Made by a program: the position numbers and the translations under genes | The notes under the pieces: model-generated | Databases searched by the model: none | Told to the model about the DNA's origin: nothing | The model's input: the letters and a program-made list of their open reading frames with translations, nothing else | Assembly: GCF_000478605.2 (NCBI RefSeq) | Contig: NZ_ASHX02000001.1 | Span: 682,001-746,000 of the forward strand | Length of the DNA: 64,000 nt | Origin: Streptomyces thermolilacinus SPC6 | GTDB taxonomy: Bacteria; Actinomycetota; Actinomycetes; Streptomycetales; Streptomycetaceae | Direction: 5' to 3' | Part shown: positions 57,120 through 64,000 of the stretch, piece by piece | Numbering within the stretch: position 1 is the first letter of the stretch | Layout: each line of letters begins with the position of its first letter

Positions 57120-58835
57120 ATGAGCACGGAACCGATGGATCAGTCCCCGCCCGGCGCTCCCCCGGGCACCTCAGCGGAACCCTCGCCGGACCGCATCCTG
57201 GTGACGATCGGCTTCACCGCCGTTCTCGCCGTCGTGCTGTGGGCCTGGCTGGGCAAGGACTCCTTCGACAGCGCGTCGTCGACGAGCCTGTCCTGGGTGC
57301 TGGACAACTTCGGCTGGCTGTTCGTGGTGGCCGCCGACGTGTTCCTCGTCCTGTGCCTGGTGATCGCCCTCAGCCGGTTCGGCCGCATCCGGCTGGGCAA
57401 GGACGACTCGGAGCCCGAGTTCGGGAACCTGGCGTGGATCGCGATGATGTTCAGCGCCGGCATGGGCATCGGCCTGATGTTCTACGGCGTCGGGGAGCCG
57501 CTCACCCACTATCTGACCCCGCCCCCGGCGACCGGGGTGCGGGCGGAGTCGTCCGAGGCGGCCCGCGCGGCGATGGAGTACTCGTTCTTCCACTGGACGC
57601 TCACCCCGTGGGCGATCTACGGAATCGCCGGGCTGGCCCTGGCGTACGCGGGCTTCCGCAAGGGACGCGGCAACCGGCTGAGCGCGGCGTTCGTACCGCT
57701 GATCGGAGCGCGCCGCGCGGGGTCCTGGCCGGGCCGGCTGATCGATCTGCTGGCGGTGTTCGCCACGGTGTTCGGCACGGCGACCAGCCTGGGCCTGGGC
57801 GCGCTCCAGGTGGCGGAGGGCCTGGACCTGACCACGGGGCTGACGGCGACGCGTACGAGCCAGCTGGTGATCATCGCGGTGCTGTCGGCGGCGTTCGTGC
57901 TGTCGGCGTTCTCCGGGCTGCACCGGGGCATCAAGTGGCTGTCCACGCTGAACATCACGCTCGCGGCGCTGCTGATGGTGTTCGTGTTCCTGGTCGGGCC
58001 GACGGTGTACATCCTCGACTCGATCCCCGCGTCGGTCGGCGGCTATCTCCAGAACCTGCTGCCGATGGCGTCGCGTACGGGCGCGTTCTCGGACCACTCG
58101 TGGCTGGGCGCCTGGACGATCTTCTACTGGGCGTGGTGGCTGTCGTGGGCGCCGTTCGTGGGCACGTTCATCGCCCGGATCTCCCACGGCCGGACGATCC
58201 GCGAGTTCCTCATCGGCGTGCTGCTGGTGCCGAGCGGTGCCACGGTCGTCTGGTTCTGCGTGATGGGCGGCTCGGCGCTGCGGCTCCAGTCGACGGGCGC
58301 GGCGGACCTGGCTGGCGCCGTGGCGGACGGGGCGGAGGCGTCGCTGTTCGCGATGCTGGACGCGCTGCCGCTGGGCGTGATCACGTCGTTCGTGGCGATG
58401 GTGCTCGTGATGACGTACTTCATCACCAGCGCCGACTCGGCGTCGCTGGTGATGGGCTCGCTGACCAGCCGGGGCGCGCTGCACCCGCCCACGTGGCTGG
58501 TGGTCGGCTGGGGTGTGCTGATGGCGTCGGTCGCCGCGGTGCTGCTGGTCGTGGGCGGGCTGAACTCGCTCCAGACGGCGACGATCCTGGTGGCGCTGCC
58601 GTTCGTGGTGGTGATGCTGTGCCTGTGCTGGGCGCTGCTGAAGGAGCTGCGGGAGGACCCGGGCGCCGGGCTGGTGCGGCACCCGGCGCTGCACGGTCTG
58701 CGGGACGTCGTACGGATCATGGTCGGCGACGCGGTGACGGAGCAGTCGCCGTCGCGGCACCACCGGCTGCGACGCGCGGCACGGGCCCGCAGCGAGTCGG
58801 AGGACGACACCGGCCAGGGCGAAGGACCGGCGTGA
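57120..58835 (+). CDS. BCCT-family betaine/choline transporter
   Basis: A 571-residue membrane transporter with about twelve helices. FSAGMGIGLMFYGVGEPLTH carries the glycine-rich BCCT substrate stretch. The aromatic box segment FYWAWWLSWAPFVGTFIARI is typical of betaine/choline/carnitine carriers driven by sodium or protons. A charged C-terminal tail (about 505-571) may sense osmotic state, as in BetP. TAGTGT lies six bases before the ATG and there is no ribosome site, so it is probably leaderless. A hairpin follows the stop. Confidence 0.92.
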   Translation: MSTEPMDQSPPGAPPGTSAEPSPDRILVTIGFTAVLAVVLWAWLGKDSFDSASSTSLSWVLDNFGWLFVVAADVFLVLCLVIALSRFGRIRLGKDDSEPEFGNLAWIAMMFSAGMGIGLMFYGVGEPLTHYLTPPPATGVRAESSEAARAAMEYSFFHWTLTPWAIYGIAGLALAYAGFRKGRGNRLSAAFVPLIGARRAGSWPGRLIDLLAVFATVFGTATSLGLGALQVAEGLDLTTGLTATRTSQLVIIAVLSAAFVLSAFSGLHRGIKWLSTLNITLAALLMVFVFLVGPTVYILDSIPASVGGYLQNLLPMASRTGAFSDHSWLGAWTIFYWAWWLSWAPFVGTFIARISHGRTIREFLIGVLLVPSGATVVWFCVMGGSALRLQSTGAADLAGAVADGAEASLFAMLDALPLGVITSFVAMVLVMTYFITSADSASLVMGSLTSRGALHPPTWLVVGWGVLMASVAAVLLVVGGLNSLQTATILVALPFVVVMLCLCWALLKELREDPGAGLVRHPALHGLRDVVRIMVGDAVTEQSPSRHHRLRRAARARSESEDDTGQGEGPA

Positions 58836-58840
58836 CTCAC

Positions 58841-58878
58841 GGGGCGGCGCCCCCGGTGCGGCCGGGGAGCGCCGCCCC
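58841..58878 (+). terminator. Hairpin terminator after the BCCT transporter gene
   Basis: GGGGCGGCGC (58841-58850) pairs perfectly with 58869-58878, and inside it CCCCGG (58851-58856) pairs with 58862-58867. The stem starts five bases after the stop. Confidence 0.8.
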
Positions 58879-58977
58879 GGCGCCGGTGACGGCGGGCGGG
58901 CGCGGGCCCGGCGCCTGAAGGCGGTGCGCTCCGGCGGGTGACTGACGGTCAGCCGGGGCACCCTCTACGCTGGCCGG

Positions 58978-59469
58978 GTGACGACCACCGACTACGCCAT
59001 GTACATCGCCGGTCTGCCGCGGGTCCTCGCGGGCGCGGCCATGCTGTTCCGGGACGGCGGGGGCCGCGTCCTTGTCGTGGAGCCCAACTACCGCGAGGGG
59101 TGGACGCTTCCCGGCGGGACGATCGAGTCCGACGAGGGGGAGACGCCACGTCAGGCGGCCCGCAGGGAGACGCTGGAGGAGATCGGTCTCGACGTGGCGC
59201 CGGGTCGGCTCCTGGCCGTCGACTGGGTGCTGGGCACGGCCCGCCCGCCGCTGGTGGCGTACGTGTACGACGGCGGCGTGCTGGACGACGCGGTGTTCGG
59301 CGCGATCCGGCTCCAGGAGGCGGAGCTGCTGTCGTGGAAGCTGATCACCCGCGACGAGATCCCGGCGTACCTCCCGGGCAGCCTGGGCCCCCGTGTCCAG
59401 GCCGCCCTGGAGTCCCTGGACACGGGCCGGGGCCCGGCAGAACTGGAGAACGGCCTCCCGGCACGGTGA
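58978..59469 (+). CDS. NUDIX hydrolase
   Basis: A 163-residue Nudix protein. The Nudix box is GGTIESDEGETPRQAARRET followed by LEEIGL. Compared with the consensus GX5EX7REUXEEXGU there are two extra residues before the second Glu. It should hydrolyse a nucleoside diphosphate linked to another group; the substrate is unknown. The GTG start has TACGCT six bases upstream and no ribosome site, which suggests a leaderless mRNA. After it, 59470-59667 holds no gene I can support. Confidence 0.88.
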   Translation: MTTTDYAMYIAGLPRVLAGAAMLFRDGGGRVLVVEPNYREGWTLPGGTIESDEGETPRQAARRETLEEIGLDVAPGRLLAVDWVLGTARPPLVAYVYDGGVLDDAVFGAIRLQEAELLSWKLITRDEIPAYLPGSLGPRVQAALESLDTGRGPAELENGLPAR

Positions 59470-59667
59470 AGGCGCCCGCGCGGGCGGGCGTGGCCGCCGT
59501 CGTCGCAGTCCACTGCGCGGCGCCGACGGCCGGCAGGGTCGCCCGCGCGGCCGACCCGGCCGCCCACGGTCTGCGGCACGGTGATCCCGGCGGGGCGGGC
59601 GGGCTGCTGCGGCCGGCCCTGTTCGGGCTGTTCGCCGCGGTCACCGCGCCGTGGCTGCGTCGGGGGC

Positions 59668-59868
59668 TCAGCCCTGGTCCTGGGGCTCGGGGCGGTGGGG
59701 GCGGTGGAGTTCGTCCTCGCGGGGGACGACGCGGGCCTCGGTGCGGTGGCCGCGCTGAATGTAGTCGCGGACGACCAGCTCGACGGCGTCCTGCGGGTTG
59801 CCGACGCCCGACAGGACCATGACTTCCACGACGAGTTCGGCGTCGAGCGCGATGTTCACCTTGGCCAT
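59668..59868 (-). CDS. Orphan VapB-type antitoxin
   Basis: A 66-residue protein whose first 40 residues (MAKVNIALDAELVVEVMVLS, then GNPQDAVELVVRDYIQRG) match VapB/DUF2191 antitoxins, a short DNA-binding strand and helix followed by a toxin-binding tail. No PIN-domain VapC gene lies on either side, so it is an orphan. TAGGGT on the minus strand (59881-59876) lies seven bases before the ATG, with no ribosome site, so it is probably leaderless. It may act as a repressor or neutralise a toxin encoded elsewhere. Confidence 0.7.
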   Translation of the reverse strand: MAKVNIALDAELVVEVMVLSGVGNPQDAVELVVRDYIQRGHRTEARVVPREDELHRPHRPEPQDQG

Positions 59869-59938
59869 GGGCCGGACCCTACAGCGCCGGACGTAAATCC
59901 GTTCGCGAGTCACCGGAATCGGCTCGTAGGCTCGGCGT

Positions 59939-60670
59939 ATGACGATGGTCGCGATTCTCAGCGGTGCCGGAATCTCCACTGACTCGGGGATCAGTGACTA
60001 CCGGGGGCCGGACGGCCTGTGGCGGCGCGACCCGGAGGCCCAGAAGCTGGTCACCTACGCGTACTACATGGGCGACCCGGACATCCGCCGCCGCTCGTGG
60101 CGGATGCGGCTGGACGGGCCGGTGCTGCGGGCCCGGCCGAACGCCGCGCACCTGGCGGTGACGGAGCTGGAGCGGACGCCCGGGTTCGCCGTGCGGGTGC
60201 TGACGCAGAACGTGGACGGGCTGCACCAGATGGCCGGGATGCCCGACCGGAAGGTCCTCGAACTGCACGGCACCGCGCGGGCCGTCGTGTGCACCGGCTG
60301 CCGCGCCCGGTCCTCGATGGAGGAGGCGCTGGAGCGGGTGGTGGCGGGCGAGGACGACCCGCCGTGCCGGGCGTGCGGCGGGGTCCTGAAGTCGGCGACG
60401 GTGATGTTCGGGGAGCGGCTGGACCCGGTGGTGCTGGGCGAGGCCATGGGGATCGCCAAGGCGTGCGAGGTGTTCGTGGCAGTCGGCTCGTCGCTCCAGG
60501 TCCAGCCCGCCGCGTCGCTGGCGGGCATCGCCGCCGAGCACGGGGCGCGGCTCGTCATCGTGAACGCCGAGCCGACCCCGTACGACGAGCTCGCCGACGA
60601 GGTCGTGCGCGAGCCGATCGGCACGGCGCTGCCCGCCCTGCTGGAACGGCTGCGCGACGGCGCGGTCTAG
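59939..60670 (+). CDS. SIR2-family NAD-dependent protein deacylase
   Basis: A 243-residue sirtuin. The NAD motif is LSGAGISTDSGISDYRGPDG, followed by TQNVDGLHQ and the catalytic His in LELHGTARAV. The zinc cysteines are paired as CTGC and CRAC, and VGSSLQVQPAASL completes the NAD site. It removes acetyl or longer acyl groups from protein lysines. TAGGCT lies six bases before the ATG with no ribosome site, so it is probably leaderless. Its stop overlaps the stop of the convergent ogt gene by four bases. Confidence 0.92.
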   Translation: MTMVAILSGAGISTDSGISDYRGPDGLWRRDPEAQKLVTYAYYMGDPDIRRRSWRMRLDGPVLRARPNAAHLAVTELERTPGFAVRVLTQNVDGLHQMAGMPDRKVLELHGTARAVVCTGCRARSSMEEALERVVAGEDDPPCRACGGVLKSATVMFGERLDPVVLGEAMGIAKACEVFVAVGSSLQVQPAASLAGIAAEHGARLVIVNAEPTPYDELADEVVREPIGTALPALLERLRDGAV

Positions 60671-61161
60671 AACAGCGCCCCGGCGGTCGCGCCGCTTTCG
60701 AAGGTGAGCAGGCTGCGCTTGCGGTCCAGGCCGCCGCCGTAGCCGGTGAGGCCGCCGCTCGCGCCGATGACGCGGTGGCAGGGGATGATGATCCCGATCG
60801 GGTTGCGGCCGTTGGCGAGGCCGACCGCGCGGGACGCGGTGGGCTGCCCGAGCGCGGCGGCCAGCTCGCCGTACGTGCGCGTCTCGCCGTACGGGATGGT
60901 CCGCAGCAGCTGCCAGACGCTGCGCTGGAACGGGGTTCCGGCCAGGTGCAGGGGCAGGTCGAACTCGGTCAGCTCGCGCGCGTGGTACGCGTCGAGCTGG
61001 CGGACGGCCTCGCGGAAGGGGCGCGGGTCGGGCTCGCCGAAGGTCTCCTCCGGCGGCCGGTAGCGCTGGCCGGCCATGTACAGCCCGCTGAGGACGCCGT
61101 CGGTGGCGACGAGGGTGAGCGGGCCGTAGGGACTGTCGACGATCGTGTGCTGCCGGTTCAT
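60667..61161 (-). CDS. ogt: Methylated-DNA-protein cysteine methyltransferase
   Basis: A 164-residue suicide DNA repair protein. GTPFQRSVWQLLRTIPYGET, SRAVGLANGRNPIGIIIPCH and RVIGASGGLTGYGGGLDRK hold the helix-turn-helix, the active-site Cys of the PCHRV motif and the C-terminal loop. It moves methyl groups from O6-methylguanine to itself. The ATG at 61161 lies 17 bases after the stop of the Ada-AlkA gene in the same direction, so the two repair genes form one unit. Confidence 0.93.
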   Translation of the reverse strand: MNRQHTIVDSPYGPLTLVATDGVLSGLYMAGQRYRPPEETFGEPDPRPFREAVRQLDAYHARELTEFDLPLHLAGTPFQRSVWQLLRTIPYGETRTYGELAAALGQPTASRAVGLANGRNPIGIIIPCHRVIGASGGLTGYGGGLDRKRSLLTFESGATAGALF

Positions 61162-61178
61162 GGCGGGACTTCCTCGGC

Positions 61179-62657
61179 TCAGGCGGGGAGGTGGTTGATG
61201 GGGTGGCTGTCGGTGGCCCACAGGTACTGCACGGCGTAGGCGCGCCAGGGACGCCAGGCGGCCGCGCGGGCGGTGAGGGCGGCGGGGGTGGACGGCAGGC
61301 CGAGCCCCGCGGCGGCGCGGCGGACGCCGAGGTCGGTGGGGAGGAACGCGTCCGGGTCGCCGAGCGCGCGCATGGCGATGATCTCGACGGTCCAGGGGCC
61401 GAAGCCGGGCAGGGCGAGCAGTCCGGCGCGGGCGTCGTCCCAGTCGCTGTCCAGGCCCAGCTTGACGGTGCCGTCCGCGAGCGCGGCGACCAGCGTGGTG
61501 AGCGTGGCGCGGCGGCTGCGCGGCAGGGCGAGGGCCTCCGGGTCGAGCGAGGCGAGCGCCTCGGGGGTGGGGAACAGATGGGTGAGGCCGCCGCCGGGGT
61601 CGTCGACGGGGGTGCCGTGCGCGGTGACGAGGCGCCCGGCGTGGGTGCGGGCGGCGGCCGTGGAGACCTGCTGGCCCAGCACGGCGCGTACGGCGAACTC
61701 GGCCGCGTCCACGGTGCGGGGCACACGGCGGCCGGGGGCGCTGGTGACGTGCGGGGCGAGGAGGGGGTCGGCGCCCAGCTGCCCGTCCACGGCGACCGGG
61801 TCGGCGTCGAGGTCGAGGAGCCAGCGGCAGCGGCTGATGGCGTGCGCCAGGTCGCGCAGGTCGGTGAGGTGGAGGCGGCAGGCGATGTGGTCGGTGGCCG
61901 GGGCGAGGGTGGCGATGCCGTGCCCGTACGGGAGGGCGAGGGTGCGCCGGTACGCGCCGTCGCGCCACTCCTCGACGCCCGGGACGGCGGTCGCGGCGAG
62001 GTGGCCGAACAGGTTCGAGGGGTTGAGGGGCGTGCGGTACGGCAGCCGCAGCGCGATCACGCCAGGGCTGGGGGCCGCCGGGGCGCCCCGGGTTCCGGCG
62101 GCGCGGGCGCGCAGTTCGCCGGGCGCGAGGGCGAACACCTCGCGGACGGTCTCGTTGAAGGCCCGTACGGAGGAGAAGCCCGCGGCGAACGCGACGTCGG
62201 CCATCGGCAGGGCGGTGGTCTCGATGAGCACCCGGGCCGTCTGGGCGCGCTGGGCGCGGGCGAGGGCGAGGGGCCCGGCGCCGAGTTCGGCGAGGAGCTG
62301 CCGTTCGATCTGGCGGGTGGAGTAGCCGAGGCGCGCGGCGAGGCCGGGGACGCCCTCGCGGTCCACCACCCCGTCGCGGATGAGGCGCATCGCGCGGGCG
62401 ACCGTGTCGGCGCGCACGTCCCACTCGGGTGAGCCGGGGCTCGTGTCGGGGCGGCAGCGCTTGCAGGCGCGGAAACCCGCCTGCTGGCAGGCGGCGGCGC
62501 TCGGGTAGAACACCATGTTCTCCGGCTTGGGCGGCACGACCGGGCAGCTGGGGCGGCAGTAGATCCGGGTCGTGAGGACGGCGGTGAAGAACCAGCCGTC
62601 GAAGCGGGCGTCCTTCGACTGGACGGCCCGCACGCAGCGCTCGGTGTCGGTGTGCAT
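61179..62657 (-). CDS. Ada-AlkA fusion: methyl-sensing activator with 3-methyladenine DNA glycosylase
   Basis: A 492-residue fusion. The N-terminal Ada zinc domain (about 10-75) has the four cysteines in YCRPSCP and CKRCRPD, one of which accepts methyl groups from DNA phosphotriesters. An AraC-type helix-turn-helix region (about 85-175) includes LAARLGYSTRQIERQLLAEL. An AlkA-type glycosylase (about 195-490) has LPGFGPWTVEIIAMRALGDP with the catalytic Asp in LPTDLG. I start at MHTDTERC (62657), where family sequence begins; an ATG at 62708 is the alternative. It should activate itself and ogt. Confidence 0.9.
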   Translation of the reverse strand: MHTDTERCVRAVQSKDARFDGWFFTAVLTTRIYCRPSCPVVPPKPENMVFYPSAAACQQAGFRACKRCRPDTSPGSPEWDVRADTVARAMRLIRDGVVDREGVPGLAARLGYSTRQIERQLLAELGAGPLALARAQRAQTARVLIETTALPMADVAFAAGFSSVRAFNETVREVFALAPGELRARAAGTRGAPAAPSPGVIALRLPYRTPLNPSNLFGHLAATAVPGVEEWRDGAYRRTLALPYGHGIATLAPATDHIACRLHLTDLRDLAHAISRCRWLLDLDADPVAVDGQLGADPLLAPHVTSAPGRRVPRTVDAAEFAVRAVLGQQVSTAAARTHAGRLVTAHGTPVDDPGGGLTHLFPTPEALASLDPEALALPRSRRATLTTLVAALADGTVKLGLDSDWDDARAGLLALPGFGPWTVEIIAMRALGDPDAFLPTDLGVRRAAAGLGLPSTPAALTARAAAWRPWRAYAVQYLWATDSHPINHLPA

Positions 62658-62863
62658 GCCTCCAGCATGGTGCAGGCGGAGGCGCCCCCGCTGGCGGAAA
62701 TCCGACATGAGCCTCGCTCTGCCAGCGGGTGGGTGTACCGCCGGACGACTGTACGAGGCCGGGGGCCCCGCTCACGGCGGCGCGTCGCGTAAGGCGGCGT
62801 GGGGGCGTACGGGCGGCGTGGTCGCGTACGGCGGCGTCGGGCTTCGGCGGTGTGCGCGTACGG

Positions 62864-62901
62864 CGACGGCCGCCCTGCCGGGAGGGGCGGGGCGGCCGTC
62901 G
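62864..62901 (-). terminator. Hairpin terminator after the FMN reductase gene
   Basis: CGACGGCCGCC (62864-62874) pairs perfectly with 62891-62901 around a 16-base loop, 27 bases beyond the reductase stop on the minus strand. The 200 bases between this hairpin and the Ada-AlkA gene hold nothing I can support. Confidence 0.65.
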
Positions 62902-62928
62902 TCGTGGGAAAAGGGGGGTACGGGCCGG

Positions 62929-63498
62929 TCAGGCGGTGACCTCGGCGGGGGCGGCCACGGCCTCGGAGACGTGCTGGAGAACGGCGGACAGGCCCGTGAT
63001 GACCTCGGCGTCCTCCGACGGGTGGGCCTCGGCGAAGCGGGTCACCGAGCCGGGGATGGCCAGCTCGACGGAGTCCAGCACACGGGCTCCGGCCACGCCG
63101 AGCGCCTTGCGGGCCTCGGTCTGCGCCCACACGCCGCCGTACTGGCCGAAGGCGGTGCCGATCACGGCGACCGGCTTGCCCGTCAGGGCACCGGCGCCGT
63201 AGGGACGGGACAGCCAGTCGATGGCGTTCTTCAGCACGGCCGGCATGGTGCCGTTGTACTCGGGCGTGAACACCAGCACGGCGTCGGCCTCCGCCGCGGC
63301 GGCGCGCATCTTCACGGCGGTCTCGGGCGCGCCCGCCTCCGTGTCGATGTCCTCGTTGTAGAAGGGAACCTCTGCCAGGCCCTCGTACAGCTCCACGGTG
63401 ACGCCCTCGGGGGCGAGACCGACGGCCGCCTCGGCGAGCTGGCGGTTGTGGGAACCGGCGCGGAGGCTGCCGACGAGCGCGAGGATACGAGCGGACAT
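62929..63498 (-). CDS. NADPH-dependent FMN reductase/quinone reductase
   Basis: A 189-residue flavodoxin-fold protein. LALVGSLRAGSHNRQLAEAA binds the FMN phosphate. VLVFTPEYNGTMPAVLKNAI and SRPYGAGALTGKPVAVIGTA are the conserved loops of the NADPH-dependent FMN/azo/quinone reductase family. It should reduce free flavin or quinones, often as protection from electrophiles. It has a ribosome site (AGGAG, six bases) and is divergent from a TetR gene, with two matched operators between them. Confidence 0.9.
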   Translation of the reverse strand: MSARILALVGSLRAGSHNRQLAEAAVGLAPEGVTVELYEGLAEVPFYNEDIDTEAGAPETAVKMRAAAAEADAVLVFTPEYNGTMPAVLKNAIDWLSRPYGAGALTGKPVAVIGTAFGQYGGVWAQTEARKALGVAGARVLDSVELAIPGSVTRFAEAHPSEDAEVITGLSAVLQHVSEAVAAPAEVTA

Positions 63499-63535
63499 GG
63501 TGACTCCTGAAGGGAAAGTGGCCGAGAGGACAAAT

Positions 63536-63590
63536 AACCGGACCGGGGTCCGTTTAAAGTTGTATCAGTTAACCGGACCGCGGTCCACTT
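63536..63590. promoter_or_regulatory. Two matched operators between the FMN reductase and TetR genes
   Basis: AACCGGACCGGGGTCCGTTT (63536-63555) and AACCGGACCGCGGTCCACTT (63571-63590) share an inverted repeat centred 35 bases apart. On the minus strand TTTAAA, 16 bases and TATTTG frame the first copy as a promoter for the reductase. The second copy overlaps the likely -35 region of the TetR gene. Confidence 0.72.
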
Positions 63591-63617
63591 TCATTCCCGA
63601 GACGTTAGGCTCTTTCC

Positions 63618-64000
63618 ATGACCTCCCCGCCCCCGCACGGACGCATGGAGCTGTCGCTCACCCCCGTCGAGGCGCCCCCGCAGCTGCGCGCGGACGCCGC
63701 CCGCAACCGCGCCCGCCTCCTGGAGGCCGCCGCGCGGCTCGCCGCCGAGCAGGGCGCGGCCAACCTGACCATGGAGGCCGTGGCGTGCGCCGCGCAGGTC
63801 GGCAAGGGCACGGTGTTCCGCCGCTTCGGCGACCGCTCCGGACTGCTGCTGGCGCTCCTCGACCACCAGGAGCAGCGGTTCCAGGGGTCGTTCATGTCCG
63901 GGCCCGCCCCGCTCGGGCCGGGCGCGGACGCCGGGGAGCGGCTGCACGCGTTCGGCCCGGCCGCCCTGCGCCACGAGGACGAGCACCGTGACCTGTACCT
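63618..64000 (+). CDS. TetR-family transcriptional regulator, N-terminal part
   Basis: The gene runs off the right edge after 127 residues. The helix-turn-helix covers about 28-75: RNRARLLEAAARLAAEQGAA, then VACAAQVGKGTVFRRFGDRS, followed by the start of the ligand domain. TAGGCT lies six bases before the ATG and there is no ribosome site, so the mRNA is probably leaderless. It is divergent from the FMN reductase gene, and the twin operators between them suggest it represses both, with a quinone or electrophile as a likely but unproven inducer. Confidence 0.87.
   Translation, partial: MTSPPPHGRMELSLTPVEAPPQLRADAARNRARLLEAAARLAAEQGAANLTMEAVACAAQVGKGTVFRRFGDRSGLLLALLDHQEQRFQGSFMSGPAPLGPGADAGERLHAFGPAALRHEDEHRDLY

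Noticed and set aside
59466..59819. A GTG-started frame overlapping the NUDIX stop
   Set aside because: It begins with a GTGA overlap, but the sequence soon becomes Gly/Arg-rich and runs antisense through the VapB gene.
62658..62708. Longer start of the Ada-AlkA gene at 62708
   Set aside because: The extra 17 residues do not look like family sequence, and MHTDTERC matches the usual Ada-AlkA beginning.

Overview
The window looks like a chromosomal stretch of a Streptomyces or a very close actinomycete. The base composition is very GC-rich, genes are dense with strong third-position G/C, and GTG starts and ATGA/GTGA overlaps are common. The gene families are also typical of the genus: ANTAR and PAS/GAF regulators, a SigB/SigF-type sigma factor, an Rv2578c-type radical SAM protein, a sortase-E (LAXTG) surface protein and crotonyl-CoA carboxylase/reductase. 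I see no rRNA, tRNA, CRISPR array, transposase or prophage. Much of the order from about 40.8 to 62.7 kb resembles, from memory, the ccr region of Streptomyces coelicolor; I could not check this.

Layout. 0-7.7 kb: an amino acid permease (cut by the left edge), a membrane phosphodiesterase, a small recombinase-like protein, two MBL-fold hydrolases, a DedA/VTT membrane protein, a PLP-fold aminotransferase-like protein that seems to lack its lysine, and a GAF-ANTAR regulator. 7.9-18 kb: a stress-type block with a PAS-GAF sensor, a SigB-family sigma factor, DUF2795, CBS and DJ-1/PfpI proteins, a DinB-like protein, a baeRF-type protein, and a proline-rich membrane protein with a type II NADH dehydrogenase and a transketolase. 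Four sites match the SigB-type promoter pattern here, two of them back to back. 18-22 kb: methyltransferase, VOC and GNAT proteins, then a GntR repressor and adenosine deaminase sharing the palindrome TTGTCNGACAA. 22-27.4 kb: a tightly coupled operon of four peptidases (M55, M20, S9, S66), followed by an AsnC/Lrp regulator divergent from an EamA exporter and an aspartate/aromatic aminotransferase.

30-40 kb: hemerythrin protein, a PAS protein that looks like the front of a SpoIIE-type phosphatase, an MFS transporter fused to three carboxypeptidase-regulatory-like domains, an SRPBCC protein, a LexA-box-controlled radical SAM protein, a secreted tripeptidyl-peptidase-like hydrolase, RidA, GNAT and HEAT proteins. 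40.8-53.4 kb: a tandem-duplicated 3-hydroxyacyl-CoA dehydrogenase, a TetR regulator, a LAXTG-anchored protein, a broken NTPase/TPR gene, and the ethylmalonyl-CoA pathway operon (ccr, ecm, mcl, a MaoC hydratase and an acyl-CoA dehydrogenase). That operon is read from a promoter whose 17-base spacer holds a 15-base palindrome. 53.5-64 kb: psd-pssA phospholipid genes, glycerate kinase, a BCCT transporter, NUDIX, an orphan VapB-like antitoxin, a sirtuin, ogt, an Ada-AlkA fusion, and an FMN reductase divergent from a TetR regulator across two matched operators.

A recurrent theme is that at least 13 genes have a TANNNT hexamer exactly 6-7 bases before the start codon and no Shine-Dalgarno sequence, which is the signature of leaderless mRNAs. 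The ethylmalonyl-CoA operon, the hydroxyacyl-CoA dehydrogenase and glycerate kinase together outline acetyl-CoA assimilation through crotonyl-CoA and C5 intermediates to glyoxylate and propionyl-CoA, with glycerate kinase a possible sink for glyoxylate-derived glycerate.
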